Below, one piece after another: positions 32,261-45,592 of a stretch of 64,000 bases of DNA (its first letter is position 1; each line of letters opens with the position of its first letter). The translations under genes were made by a program, and so were the position numbers. The stretch spans positions 1 through 64,000 of the forward strand of contig JAKLNE010000027.1 in the NCBI GenBank assembly GCA_022814615.1. Direction: 5' to 3'. The stretch comes from Waltergamsia citrina (Eukaryota; Ascomycota; Sordariomycetes; Hypocreales; Bionectriaceae). Below the pieces are notes generated by a model. That model saw nothing but the letters and a program-made list of their open reading frames with translations. It searched no databases and was not told where the DNA came from.

Positions 32261-33775
32261 ATGGCTTCAGCGGCATCACCTTCTTCTGTCACAGCCCATA
32301 GGCTTGACACAAAAGACAGCGTGACAATGCGACATGTTGAGGTCTCTGCAGCGCCATCCGTTGCCAGCAGTAAGAGACTCGACCTTGAGACTGTGGGCTT
32401 GCTCGTGTCGGAGCCGAAGAAAGACTTCGAAATGACGCCCATCATCCTTGACGAGATTCGCCCAGATGAGCTTCTAGTGGAGATGATGTATAGTGGTATA
32501 TGTAAGACAACTTTCCCGAAATTCTTTGCACAATAAGGAGACATAGAGTGCCGTGAGGAAAGCAAGACGCCGGCCAAGAGACAGCAGAGAGACGTCGAAG
32601 CAATGTTAAACATTCGCTACGCAGTCTAATGTCTAATAAACGAGAGAGGAATCCTCGCTAACATCCCAACTTTGTGTTGTCTCCTCTCTCTAGGTCACAC
32701 CGATATCGTCCTCCAGCAGGGCCTGCTGCCCATGGTTGACTTCCCAGCTATCTTCGGTCACGAAGGTGCCGGCATTGTCCGCGGCATTGGCTCTGCCGTA
32801 TACGACAAGACTCTCAAGGAGGGAGATTCCGTACTTCTATCCTTTACTACCTGCGGCCAGTGTCCGCCTTGCGAGTCCTCCCACCCTGCGCTCTGCCACG
32901 ATCACCCTAAGGTCAACCATGGCGCCGTTCGTGTTTCGGACGGGAGCACCCCTGCTAGGCTACGTGACGGCGGGGATCCGGTTCGCAGTCAGTACTTCGG
33001 GCAGTCTTCATTTAGCAAGATGTCCGTGGTCAACCAGAAGTGTGTGGTTAAGTGCTCGAGCCCGGACAACATGGCTGTGTTGGCTCCGATGGGATGCGGA
33101 TTCCAGACGGGCGCAGGCACCGTACTCAATGTATTGAAGCCTAAGGCTAACGACAGCGTCGTTGTGTTTGGTATGGGTAGTGTTGGCCTAGCTGCGCTTA
33201 TGGCGGCAGCGCATCTTCAGGTCGAGCAGATTATCGCCGTGGACATTGTGCCTGGACGACTTGAGCTCGCAAAGAGCGAGCTGGGTGCTACACACACAGT
33301 TGACTCGTCAAAGGAACCCGATGCAGCAGCTGCTATCAAGGCATTGACAGGCGGCAAGGGGCCCAACTTTGCTATAGACTGCACAGGCATCCCACGCGTG
33401 ATCGAGAGCATGATTGAGTGCCTTGGCCCGCAGGGAACTGCTGCTCTGGTGGGCGTTCCGCCTCCAAACGTCAGGGTGTCGATCAACGTCTTGCAGTTCT
33501 TGCTGGAGAATAAGACTTTTCTGGGTGTGATTGAGGGAGACTCGAACCCTCCTGAGTTCATACCGGAGCTGGTCTCGTTATTTGAGGCAGGTCGCTTCCC
33601 AGTGGACAAATTGTGCAAGACGTATCCTATTACAGCTTTGAAAGATGCAATCCATGATATGCACACAGGAAAGGTGAGAACTAGAGTCTGTTGGTCTTTC
33701 GTGGAGAGCTGCAACTGACAATTCTTCTCCCAGGTTGTCAAGCCCGTACTTGACTGGAGCAGTGTTCCTATTTAG
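32261..33775 (+). CDS. Zinc alcohol dehydrogenase, aryl/benzyl (geraniol)-alcohol type
   Basis: Medium-chain, zinc-dependent alcohol dehydrogenase of about 420 aa. Exons 32261-32501, 32694-33673, 33734-33775; the first splice rebuilds the catalytic Cys81 (CHTD). The catalytic zinc site continues with GHEGAG. The structural zinc site has four cysteines in CGQCPPCESSHPALC (C-x2-C-x2-C-x7-C). The Rossmann motif is VVFGMGSVGLAAL. PMGCGFQTGAGTVLN and GVIEGDSNPPEFIP are typical of the aryl-alcohol (XylB-like) branch, which also contains bacterial geraniol dehydrogenase. It would oxidise a primary aromatic or allylic alcohol to the aldehyde. The first about 45 residues are an N-terminal extension without clear targeting. 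Substrate unknown. Confidence 0.9.
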
Positions 33776-34904
33776 GCTAGATTCAGGTTGCTTTAATTGA
33801 CAGCTCGTCCAACTTAGCTCAATGCTATCTATATTTGCGCCTTATGTCTGCCTGTAGCCTGTCTACTACGTCGCGACAGTCACTATGATACCCTGTACAG
33901 AGCTTAATCATATCCAATTTCTCGAGGTGCGCAACTGGAAAACCCAGGCCCCTATTCTTCTCTCACAAACATTAATGTAAAAATGGAAACTTTGTATTTT
34001 ATAGTTCTTTGTTCCTGAATCTGAGTGGTCTGAATTATGGTGCGACTTCGCTTTGTCCTGGAGGGGACATATATTATCTACCAGCGAAGTCCTTTTGTCA
34101 AGAGGGAAATCACTTTGGTGTGAACAGTGTGAGATACAGCCCTGGCGGCACGTATAGAGCGAGGGCTTTGAATTGGATTAGTAACTACTCCGTAGACTAT
34201 TGCCCATCCCCATCCGTCTTTAACAGAATTACTATGTCTCACGGAGATTTAATCAAATGGACTAGTGTTGCTAATAGGCATGCTATTGTTGTTGTCAGAC
34301 GATGTTATGCCAATGCTGACGGTAGGATCCAATCTCTCTGCTACAGCCTTGCGCACAAGGTCAAGGATCTAACATAGGACTCCATAGCTAAAGCGCGGGT
34401 TTGAACATCAAAGGTCCCCAATGCCGCCGAAAACACGTTAAGCGCTCGCAAGCCAATCCTATCATTTCCTATTTGGTAATTCCAGTCGTTCTGCTGACGT
34501 CGCATTGGCACGGCCGGTGGCTTGCAACGGCACGCCGGGATCAATAATAATCGATTCCCGTTGGCGCAAGTTGGTAAGCAGATGTCTTCACGTAGTCGCT
34601 ACATAAACGTAGACTTGGGGTTGAACACTGGGATGTGACTTGTGCCGCTTATGTTAAAGCTCATCAATAAGCACGTATCAAGGAGAATATTGAATAAATC
34701 CCGCCATACCGGTACTACGTCGAATGCCGAAAGCCGGTGTGTCGCATCCAAACGCTGTTGGTCAAATGTGCAGTCTTTCTACTACGCGAGGTTATAAAGC
34801 TGGTGAGGCTCTCTTCGTATACATTCTAGATAGAGATCTTTCGCATCAAACACTACATTTATTGCCATTGCCTTCGTGACCTAAGATCCACTCACTAAGT
34901 TAAG
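33776..34904. other. Intergenic upstream of the P450
   Basis: About 1.1 kb. A 122-codon frame at 34009-34377 has no ATG start and no recognisable domain, so I do not call it a gene. No CGGWCCG motif was found in this stretch, unlike the other promoters of the cluster. Confidence 0.5.
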
Positions 34905-36544
34905 ATGGCTCTTGGAACTTCCCTTAAGCAATTCACTTTTACCGGAGAAGATCGAAGTTCGAACATATGGCTCTTTTTATTGTTTTTAGCCAACCTTGTT
35001 TGTTAACTGTCACCCGATAATACGAAATTGACTGACCTTTTGCAGTTGATAACCTACAGAGTAGGTTTGGTAATTTACCGCCTGTTCTTCCATCCCTTAA
35101 GCGTGTATCCTGGGCCCAAGCTTTGGGCTCTGTCAGACCTGCCATTCGTTCACAATTCTCTGATCTCGGGCACGAGCTTCAGAGACATTGCCGAGTTCCA
35201 TTCGACATATGGGCCTATAATTCGGATTGGGCCCAATCGGATTGCCATGGACGGTAGTATAGCTTGGCCACAAGTCTACACTCGGCGACCCGGACAGCTA
35301 GAGTTTCAAAAATCCTCAAGTCGCCTTCCACGTGGATCGGATCATTCCATCATCGCCTCGCCTCACGATGTTCATCGTCGCCAGCGAAAGCAATTAGGCC
35401 ATGCCTTTAGCGAAGCAGCTATGCGAGAGCAAGAGACGCTTATTACTCGTTATATTACGTTGCTTGTCGACAAAGTGCAGGAGTCTGCCTTGTCTAACAA
35501 GACGATTAATATCGTTGAATGGCTTAACTTCACGACCTTTGACATCATTGGTGACTTAACTTTTGGAGAGTCCTTCGGCAGCCTCGAAAACAGCGCCTAC
35601 CACCCCTGGGTCCTTAGTATCTTCAAAGGTATTAAGAGCGACGGTTTCGCCCGCGCTTGTAAGAATTACCCTTTGATTGAGCCCCTTCTCGTCCGGTTGT
35701 TAGGAACATCAGCCAAGCATGGGGATGAAAATAGGTTCTTGGCTCAAACTAGGGCAAAAGCTCGCATAGCTCTAGGTCAAGAGCCTCAGGGACGTCGAGA
35801 TTTCATGACCTATATGTTGGAGGAAACACGTGATGGCCATCCAGGTCTTTCACATGCCGAAATCATGGCCAACTCATCTCTGCTGGTTGTCGCAGGAAGT
35901 GAAACAACTGCAAGTGCTTTGTCAGGATTCTTCTTTTACTTAAACTCAACGGCACGAGCGAAGGATATCGTCATCAAGGAAGTGAGGAACGCATTTTCCG
36001 AGGACGCTGAAATTACCATGATCAGCACTAGAAAACTGCAATACCTTCATGCCACTATTGAGGAGACGCTTCGCATGTATCCGCCCATCGCATCCTTACC
36101 GCCACGGCTATCGCCCGGGGCTGAGATAGCGGGCAGATACGTTCCTGAGGGGGTAAGCACAAAACTTATGCAATCCTGAACTACTCTAACAATGACCAGA
36201 CCCTTTGCTATGTTACCCCATGGGCAACATTCCGCAACCCAGAACACTTCTTCGAGCCGGATGCGTTCTGGCCTGAAAGGTGGCTAGGACCTGAGAACCC
36301 TCTACACGACTCCAGATTTGCCAACGACAACCGATCGGTCTGCAAGCCGTTCAGCAATGGACCACGCGACTGCATTGGCAAGAACCTAGCTTATGCGGAG
36401 ATGAGGCTGATACTGGCGAAATTACTTTTCAACTTTGATGTACAACTAAGCCCTGGACAAGATGACTGGCACGAGCGGCAAAGGTCCTATACGATTTGGG
36501 AAAAGGGACCTCTATACGTGAAATTCTCAGTTCGGAAGCATTGA
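34905..36544 (+). CDS. Cytochrome P450 monooxygenase (CYP65/isotrichodermin-hydroxylase-like group)
   Basis: Haem monooxygenase of about 514 aa, ER-anchored by an N-terminal hydrophobic helix (IWLFLLFLANLL, about residues 21-32). Exons 34905-34997, 35046-36152, 36200-36544. Signatures: proline-rich HPLSVYPGPK, I-helix AGSETT (about 314-319), ExxR (E371-R374) in EETLR, PERWLG, and the haem loop FSNGPRDCIG with Cys458 as the iron ligand. It groups by sequence feel with fungal P450s annotated as isotrichodermin C-15 hydroxylase-like, a broad class that does not fix a substrate. It could introduce or oxidise a hydroxyl group on the pathway substrate. It has no CGGWCCG site upstream, so membership in the regulon is less certain. 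Confidence 0.92.
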
Positions 36545-37015
36545 TAGTGCGGATTGATTTGGATGTGTTTGTAACGTTATTGAGTCTCTGGATACGGACC
36601 AATTTGAAAGGGTTATAGTGCCGAATATAGTGGTTTCATAATTCAATGGATATATTGTAACTGCCCCTTTTGATTTGAGAGTTAAGAGTCCTTCTGACTG
36701 CCCTAACGGACCGTTGTCTAACGAAACCGAATATATCTGCTGTAAAGATCAATTACAAGGTCTAGGGTGACTGATGGTAAGCTCTTATTTCAGAGTCCAT
36801 AAGAGCTTGATAAATGGAGAAACTCTCTCCTCCTCCTTCTTTTATTTAGTGAAAGTTTTATTGCAGCGAGGGCTGCGAATTGTAGGGCTTGAGTGGGAGT
36901 TTGGAAGGGTCCAGTGCCATGCAGTGCAGCTCAGGATTCACATTATACATGTGTTGCGTACAACTGGTGATGATTTCTTCGCTTCTATTCCAAAAGTTTG
37001 ATCATAACATACATA
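36545..37015. other. Convergent spacer between accessory and conserved regions
   Basis: 470 bp between the P450 stop and the 3' end of the ATR kinase gene. It carries one CGGACCG motif (36707-36713). No gene seen. Confidence 0.5.
36707..36713. promoter_or_regulatory. CGGWCCG motif (CGGACCG)
   Basis: Lies in a convergent 3' spacer, not a promoter, so it is the least likely of the set to be functional. It shares the nonamer ACGGACCGT with the site at 6714-6722. Confidence 0.2.
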
Positions 37016-40000
37016 CTACAAGAACGGACACCATCCTATATACATAGCGGCAAGATTTCTCGGGTCGACCGCTTGCTTAATGAGCTCCTCCACCTGGCCT
37101 TCGACACCTAACGGAATGCTTTCGTGGGGCAAAAGGCCCTTCACCTTTCTTTTGATACTATCGACAACACTCTGCGGCTGCAGCTTGACCACTGCATCAA
37201 CCCTCTTGTGCGAGCGCTTTTCTTTTTGCAAGTCAAGTGTCGGATCATAGATGAACGCCTCCAGAATTGTCATCAACGTCTCTTCTTGCTGTCGAAGAAT
37301 GCTAAGAGTAAGCTCGGAAGATTTGCGGAATGGCCCTTCGTAGCCGTATATACCCATCGCGGCTACCATGTTGTGTGTTAAGCGGAAAGGTACCCGTTCC
37401 GGCTTTGCAAACGTCAGACCTTTGTCAAAGAGGCAGTTGAAATCAACATGGAACACGCCCCCGTTGCCCTCCTCAAGGTTCACGTTTTCACCATGGCGAT
37501 CGCCTAAACCGAGGATGGTCCCAACCATCGACATGACTGCACAAGAACGAGTGTACCGCAGGCGGGCGGCGAGCCAAGCAGAGGGATTGGGAAATTGTTG
37601 GATAAACCAGAGGTGTAGCATTGGAGGGAATCGCCCCAGAACGTCATCTGTGAAAATGCGAACCTTGCTCTCAGAGAGCGAAGCCTCTTCCATCAATTGC
37701 TTCAGCACCATGTAGTCGGGGAATATCTTTCGGGACGCATAGAGATTCAAGAGAATGTCTCGGATCGTCTTGATGCCCGGAACCCACTCGATGATACCGC
37801 ATTCTTCGTTTAGAGGGACCACAGCATATGTTCGGATGTATAGCTGCCTCCGGCTGGACTCTGCGTCACGCTTCAGAGATCGATTGATCATGCCGTTGAA
37901 TTCCATAAGTCGCTGATCCGTCCGCAGGTCATCTTTTGGCTTGATCAGCAGCATGTAGTTTTTGCCGTCTGTGCCACGAGCAGTCAAGCGTCTTGGCTTC
38001 GCCAGCGATGACAGCACCAGTACATCGTCTAGAAAGCAATCGATCGTCACCACGTCTCTAGAGAAGGCTTTGTGCTTCTTCACATGCTCCGAAACCGCTG
38101 GAAGCGTCGCTGTGAGCGAGCTTTCCACTGGTACGACCAATGGACAAGGAGTGCATTTGTGGTTAAAGCGGAGATCTCTCGTCAAACTTGCATGCACAGT
38201 CTTGTTGCTGTGGAAGTCCCCGTTGTGACAAGCAAAGAGGAGTTGCTCCGCGAGCTTTTCACCCATTCGAAGCAAAGCCTTCAAGTCATAAGACGCGCCC
38301 TCGATTTTCCGAGATGCGTTCCTGAGCGTTTGGAGAATCTGTGTACCACGGGCCTTTCTCTCAGATACCTGCCTTGTGGTCATGATGCCAATCAAACTCC
38401 AGAGGGCTTGGCGAGGATGAGCTTCGACGACTTTGACGATAATATGTGTAAGTCGTTCGAAGACCTGCTGGTTCTGATGAGCGATACGTGCCACGATTTG
38501 AGGCAAGGCTGTGTAGAATACATAGGCTGGCAGCCTATGAATGTACTTGTCGAGGAATGTGTGAAGCAGGCCGAGCTGCTCTATGCGCCGTTTGTGCAAT
38601 TCGCGCGATAACGAAGCCTTGCCCTCTGGTGGCTTGTCAACTTGGGCGCCCATGTCCAGCCAGAGAGTCAAAATCCTGGGTAGGGTCTGATAAAGATACT
38701 TGGTTCCCGAATTGAGCGAGCGGACATAATTCTCAATCACAAGCCGCGCAATCTCACCAGTGTGATAGTTGTCAGACTGGTCTTCTGTCCTGATGGAATT
38801 CTCTGCTTCCAAAATCTTCTTGTAGTGACGGCCAAGATAGTAATGGCCCTTTTCCCAAGTAGCAAAGGTCTTAGGCGGCTGTTGATACTTCTCCCGCAGA
38901 GCAGTAGCATGGGTCTGGCCTGCGGCATCCAGCCATTTCGCCAGTAAGAGCTGCGCCCTGGCCGTCAACAGCTTTTGGTGAGAATTCAGTTTGCTGGTGC
39001 TGGAGGCGCTAGCCGATGCACCTGTCTGCGTCATAAATTTGTTGCGCTCAATGGCACCTTGTAGCATTTGAATGGCTTTTCGATGATGTTTGTCGCGCCA
39101 GAGTAGTTTGGCGTTTTCGATCGTTGCGGCATCATCTCCTAACTGCGATGCGTGGAGTACAGCGTTGAAAGACTGATTGAGCGAGTCAGTCTTTCTAGCT
39201 AAACGGGCACTCGATAGCCACAGCCCTGAGATATCTGTATTGGTAAACTTCGGCCTGCTCAAGTTAGCATCTCACAAAATTTCGCGTGAATAGAGAGAGA
39301 ATTACCGTGTCAGCTCCATGGCTGCTCTGCGTATGCCAAGGAGGTACTGTTTATCATTAAAGTATGCACCGATCAATTCGAGGCGCCCATCTAGAAGCTC
39401 CATAATTTTACGGCGGTCTTCTTCCCTTTTGGGATTTGCTTCAACTATAATCTCTAAGTCAGTCAAGACGTGACATTTGAGAAGTTGTTCGTGGGCGGCT
39501 TGTAATGACGCTGTAGCAGAAGCGTTCATGGTGGTGGCGATGCTCTCTCTGATGCCAGCAATAGTTTCCTTGAACTGATCGACCGTGCATTGAAGGCGTA
39601 ATGATTCAAACACAGATGCAATGGAGATATTGAAATCTTGCATCGTGCTGCCGTTGAATCGGCTAGAGAACTTGCCCAGTGCTTCCCAACGGCTAGTGAC
39701 CCAGGCTGCTTCGACAGCAAATGGCATGATCTTGTTGATGCTCGAAGCATTGGTTCTCATGCCCTCAATGTGATTGAGCAAAACATCTGTTCAAATTAGC
39801 CAAGGAAATAGAAACGACAAGAGGGAAAAAATTACCGTGCTGCCCGGCTTGTTTGAGGCAATGCAGCAGATCTAGCTGAACATCCTGATTGTCTGGCTTT
39901 TCTGCCAGCTGCATTTCATACCATGATTGGGCGGCTGTCCATCGGCCGGCTTTCTTGTGGCTGAGAATTTGTTGGTCTATATCTAGAGCTGGCAGATGCG

Positions 40001-43000
40001 CGGAAATGCCTTCTAGACCATCGGGCTCATCAATGTTGGCATACACATCTTGTAACCTCTGCAAGAGCTTGGTTCGTTCTCCGGGTTGCCTTTTCTGCTG
40101 TTCCATTTTCTGAGCATACTGTTCTAGATGAAACAGAGCTCGAGCATAATCGTTGCAGTCAACAGCACGCTCTGCAATGAGGTTCGGGGGGATTAGTTCC
40201 AGCTCATGCTGGATCCTTGAAAGGTTTTCCTTCTCTTCTCCCCTTAACTTGGTCAACGATCTCTTATGTTGTATCCATCGCATGGCGTAATCAAGAATTC
40301 GGAACACAGCCTAACGATATTAGTGAGGGTATAGTTAACACGGCGGCAAGACTCACATGGTAGTATCTCTTCTTGTCTTCCCTCTCAGCGTATGGTGCAT
40401 CTTCTGGCGGGCGATGTGACAAGATTGCTTGAATCTCCTGCAAAACTTCTGCTTTCTCGTTTTCGCTGCTTCTAGCACCGAGCAGAATATGTAAGAAAAG
40501 ATATGGTAGCAAGAATTCTGCGGGCGCCAAATCTTTCACTCTGATGACTCGGGTAAGTGGCTCGAAAATCATGTCCGCGTGCGGGTTCTGCCCTTTCCGC
40601 AGCAAATCCATGACGATAGATCTCAACCAAATTGCGTAAGGCTTGCTGGGGGTAAATATTGGATAGTTGGCAGTCACTGGTGGTAGAGGAACTAGCATGT
40701 ACCTGGAAGAGAGGAATGGGGTGAGGACTTCTCTCACGTTCTCAGGCATGCCAATCCATTTTCGGTATATGTCATTCCCACCAAGCATGCCGGTGTTTTG
40801 CATCGCACAAGCCGCTTTGATGTCACAACGGTCGAGCAGCTCCTGCATAGCGTAAGACAGAAATCCCTGGATGCGGGTATCCGTTGCGGAGAGGAAAGCA
40901 GGAACAAGCACTTCTTCAAGTACGAAAAGGCCGAAATCAGTAATCTCTTCCGGCGCTTCGAAGTTATGGAGAATGACAATCGACTTCTGTTCCCTCACAG
41001 TTTCAATTTGGTTGGAATCCAGACATCCTACAAGGCCCAAGCATTCCATGCAAAGCCTTGAGATATCAGGCTGTATGGAGTTGTATTTGCAAGCGCTGTC
41101 GAGGAGAGCCCGAAGAAGGGTTGTAATCATGGTGTCTGGTCGCTGGCTGATGGTGACCGCATTAATCGCCGCTTGATTGTCCTTCAAAAACGGTGCAAGC
41201 TCTAGGAGAGCTAGATGCACGACGCCAGAGCTATCGTTACGTATCCGTTGCGAGAAGATATCTAATGCTGCCTCGGTTGACAGAGTAGGCCTTAGCTTCT
41301 CTAGTCTTGAGTCCACATCTTCCAAACCACCAAGTTCGCGAAGCGATGGCAGCTTATGGATGTACTTTTCCAAGGATGGCTCATAGGTGTCAAACAGAAA
41401 GCCCATCATGTTCTTAGCGGACTCCAAGCTGTCCGGAGGAAGCAAAGTCCAGTATCTATGGACGATGAAGAATGTTGTCTCTAGTAGGGCCTCCACATCT
41501 TCTTCTTCTAGGTGGAACAGCATAGTAGCCCAACAGCTAAAAGCTTGAGCCCGTAGAGCAGCCTGTGGAAGGGCTGACAGGAGGCAGGCCGATATCTTTG
41601 AAGGGGTTAGCAACAATGTACCGATAAATGAAAGAAGGCAGAGGTATTACCTGGGGCCGAGCAATTCTCGAATAGCCCTGGCATAGTCTGATCATCTCGT
41701 CCAAGGCACGAATGCAACGACGCTGCTCCATCGTTGGGGACCCCACGGATATTGAGTCGCTGATAACGTCTGTGAAGCGCGCCATAAGCCCCAGGAGATA
41801 AGGCTGTAGAAAGCGACCGATCACGTTGCTCTTCTTGCTTTTCGTCTCCTTATTACTACCAAGGATCATGTTGGCCATGGTTTGCAATGCCTTGCGAACC
41901 TAGTGAAAGGTTAGTGTCTAATAATTTCACTGTCAAAGTTCCGACACCTACAAGAGCTTTTCGCGAATGATCAGCATCTCCGGCGGTTTTCAGTAGTTCC
42001 ATAATGATCAATACTGGCTCAGACTGGAGAAGGTCCACGAGTGGTTGCTCATAAAGATGAGGTGATATTTCGCCGAGTCTCGATTTCACAAAGGCCTCAA
42101 CGTCCTCAGTATCTTGAACCAAAAGCAGGGCCAGTGTAGACGCCAAGTTCATGCTGTCCATGAGAATCTGCCATGTTTCCTTCTCTTGGCGGGCCTCTGC
42201 AACCTTCTGGACAATGTCTTTCCGCTTATCCAGCACCAACCATGGAAGTGCGTGCGTTTGAATAAGAAGTAGCAGTTCATTAACTGTTAACTGCAACAAT
42301 TCTGCCACTGCACGGCTTCTCTGCGGCCGACGGATCATATCTTTCGTCGCAATGTAAGCCAGGCTTCGCCAGTACGGCTCAAATAACTTCCTTGGACTCG
42401 TATGTAAAGCTTCTGAAAGCTTTACAAGCTCATTGAAGGCAAAGGCCGAGATGATATTGTTGCTATCTCCCAGGTATTCAAGAAGTTGGATGAGCACCAG
42501 GTTCAATTCGTCGTCAATCACGGCACGACCTAGTTGACCCCATGCCATGATATTTGTTTCTGTCAAGTGCGGTTGTTGTTTTTCTGAGATCGACTTCAGG
42601 AGTGCTATGGCATTTTGCCGGTTTTTGTCCAGAACTTCAAAAGAGGCCCTTTCCGAGTCTTGCGAGGGAGTTTCTGCAGTGATAAAAGCCATGAGCGTCC
42701 TCCCTGCCGCAATGCGAAGCTCTCTTATAGAACTATGTAGTGATTGAATGCACCATTGGCCGGGCGTCGAGGTTTCCAGGCTGAGATATTCGGGGTCATT
42801 GCAATGTATAATTATCCTTCTCAAAGCCTTCATGGCGGCCACTCTTGGTCGTTTGGAGCTCAGAAACGAACTCGAGCGGATTAATCTTGAGAATGCACTT
42901 CGTAGCGCTGCTCTACATTTTGAAGTCGAACGAGACTCTGCTGCAAGCACTTGGCTTGGTCTGCCGACGCATATCGAGCAAGTAGTTGACAAGAGCGACT

Positions 43001-44795
43001 TTTGTTTCAACGACGGTATCTCGATCCCTCCATCAAGGATACAGAAAGCTTGCGAAATAAGATCAATCGCCAGGCATTGGACAGATTCCTCTGCCTCAGA
43101 GAACTTCTCGCTGTAACAAAATCAGGCATGCGATGCGTCGTGAATGGAGATGATGAAACTTACAAGAATTGGTCTTGAAATTGATCACAGTCATCAAAAT
43201 TCAACTCTGTCATTTGCAGTGCGTCGCTAATGTTCTGCGTCACGTAAGATACACCCGGATCCGTATCAGATACCTTGATCTTCTTTCTAGGATTCGATAG
43301 GCAACGTGTGCTCTGGTACTGAAGCTGAAACTTATTGAGCCACTGTTGAACTTCATTAGAAGCAAAATTGTTGGGCAGGAAAGTCTCATCTAATGCACTT
43401 TCCGGGCTCATATTGACAGCCTGGCGTAAAAGCTCCGTACATCGCTGAGGAACATTAGCAACAGAAACTCCGTAGCTTTATAGATGAACTCACCCAAACG
43501 TCGCTGTTCTCTTCCATCGCCGGAAACTGGGACGACAACAGGGCTAGCTCATTGACGAGTCTTGATTCTGCCAATCTGCCTACAGATTTATTCTCAATTG
43601 ATGCTTGTGATATTGTCACAAGTGCTTTGCAAAAGACAACTCGAGCTTCGTCACCAGCGGAGTCAAGCAGGACCAAGTCTCCCGGAGACGCGATCATATC
43701 GCTACAAATCAAAATCAGAAGTGTGTGGGCCTTGTTTCTGGGAAATGCGCTTGATTTCGATACATGGACACTGCTCTCGAGCAATTCTTGGATTAGCTCG
43801 ATTAGGCCATTGGGCTGCCCGACGGATGGAATAGCTTCCCAACGTTTTTGCACCAAGCGAGTATCTATGAGAGCATCTAGAAGCCAGCTTGCATTTTCCG
43901 ACCATGTTGAGATGGAGCGAAAGGCGGAATCTGTGGAAGTCAAGGGATATGCAAGAATCCTCGCCAAACAGAAGACTTGCCCTACAGCTTGGGAAGCATG
44001 GGATATTGTAAATGACACATCGCGCGTGGTTTGATACCAACTGGCACCAAGCAGTTGGCTCAAAATGGTGGCGGGAGGCAAGGTTATCTTCTTCTGCAGC
44101 TTTCCCAAGGATGTTGGAAGCGATGGATCCTGGAGGTGATCGAGTATTCCTGGAATTATTTAGCAACTTTTCCTGGAGAATGAGGCACAAAGTTTAGATT
44201 TACCAGTCATACAAGCCCTCAAATACACACCAAGATGTTTAGTAACCTCACGGAGGCTTTCGCTACCGGCTACAAGGAGCAAAAAGTATTGGATAAAACC
44301 TTCAATGGACCCTTGAAGCTCTGTACAGTGGGGATGCCCGAGGAGCTTCAACAGCTGTGGCAGAAGCCAGATCCACAGAGGCTCCTGTCCACGAAAGATG
44401 TAGCCGTCCCCATTAGTAGCGTAATTGAGCACAGAGGGAGTCTCCTTAATCGTAAATCTAAGGAAGTTGATGGCTTTCAAGACTTCGGCGCGGACATGTG
44501 CTCGATCGACAAATGGGTCGTCTAATTTGATATTTTCTAAGACGGCTCGAGAGTAGACATAGATCAGCATGTGATTGTGCTCGATTCGATCGGCCGGTGA
44601 TTTCAGGATTCCGGGGTTGTCCTTGACTCGCTGGATCGTAGCAAAAAGGCCCTTGAGCTCGGCATTTTCGTCCGATCGTGAAGACTTGGTAGATGGCGAG
44701 AGGTCTTCGACGAGCTGGGCAGCTAATGTGGACGGCGGAGGAGCACCATTGGCTTGACCTGCATCGATACCTTTGGCGCTTGAGGTGTTCGCCAT
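37016..44795 (-). CDS. mec1: ATR/Mec1 checkpoint protein kinase
   Basis: PI3K-related kinase (UvsB in Aspergillus, MUS-9 in Neurospora) that senses single-stranded DNA and stalled forks and starts the DNA-damage checkpoint in the nucleus. Nine exons inferred: 44204-44795, 43494-44149, 43164-43444, 41952-43110, 41651-41899, 40357-41595, 39836-40310, 39306-39786, 37016-39254, giving about 2456 aa, the usual ATR length. The N-terminal two thirds are helical repeats and the FAT region. The kinase domain in the last exon has the catalytic loop GLGDRHGENV and the activation segment HVDFNCLFDKG. The FATC tail (VEELIKQAVDPRNLAAMYIGWCPFL) distinguishes ATR from ATM/Tel1. All exon phases agree. Conserved core gene. 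Confidence 0.95.
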
Positions 44796-45592
44796 CGTCG
44801 CCTCGGCATCGTGTGGTTTAGACCGTTGATTCTGGTAACCAGATCTAGGTAGACCATTGCTTGCGACTCAAAATTGAATGCAGGGTCCAGCAGCAGACGC
44901 GATCGTGGATGGAGGGGCTGACGCGAGGTCATGTGACTGGGCGTTTGTTTAATGACTTTCAAGCATCACTTAGTACGAGCACCTACTGACCGAGAAGATT
45001 CGTACGAGTATTACTCGGAACCATGGATTTACTACTAGTCAACCTTACATGTCAACGCAAGATGATTTTTCAACAATCGTCGCATGACCGTGTGTAGCTA
45101 GAGTGCTGTTAAATTGGGCCCGAAGAGAGTTCACCACAACATGAAATTGGACTAGATCATTGAAGATATAATGCGACAAGAGCCACCACTCCACGGGAAT
45201 CGCGGCTTGACTGGACGTTCATAGTATTGAGTTGCTGTTACAAAGGCAGGCGCATCTTAGCAGTACGATACACTGGACCAGCACTACTAGCACCAAGCAT
45301 TTTTCTCGACATTCACTTGTCACTGCTCCTGCAGCTATGTGGCCACGACATTTGACAGTCGCCTCATTCTAGGCTAGGCAGCGATGGCCTCACAACGGCG
45401 AGCAAGCAGATAATACCGCTCGGTTTCTCTCTTCTTCTTCACACGAGGCGATGATTACACAAAGCGCTTTGATCGCAGCACTAGCCGAGGTTCTCGCCTG
45501 AGCACCTGTTTCAAAAGGATTGCTTTCGAACTCGAGAACATTCCTCGGCTATTGAACTTGTCACGCAAACTCTGTGTGTTGTGTCTGGGTCA
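44796..45592. other. Intergenic upstream of the ATR gene
   Basis: About 800 bp holding the ATR promoter and the 3' flank of the Hsp70-like gene. No further gene, RNA or repeat seen. Confidence 0.5.

Noticed and set aside
34009..34377. 122-codon frame between ADH and P450
   Set aside because: No ATG start, no domain recognised, and it lies in an otherwise normal promoter region.
1233..36544. Secondary-metabolite biosynthetic cluster
   Set aside because: No PKS, NRPS, terpene synthase, prenyltransferase or other backbone enzyme is present; the enzymes are mostly dehydrogenases and a CoA ligase, which fits catabolism better.
37016..44795. Tel1/ATM identity for the large kinase
   Set aside because: Catalytic loop GLGDRHGENV, HVDFNCLFDKG and the FATC ending MYIGWCPFL are those of ATR/Mec1.
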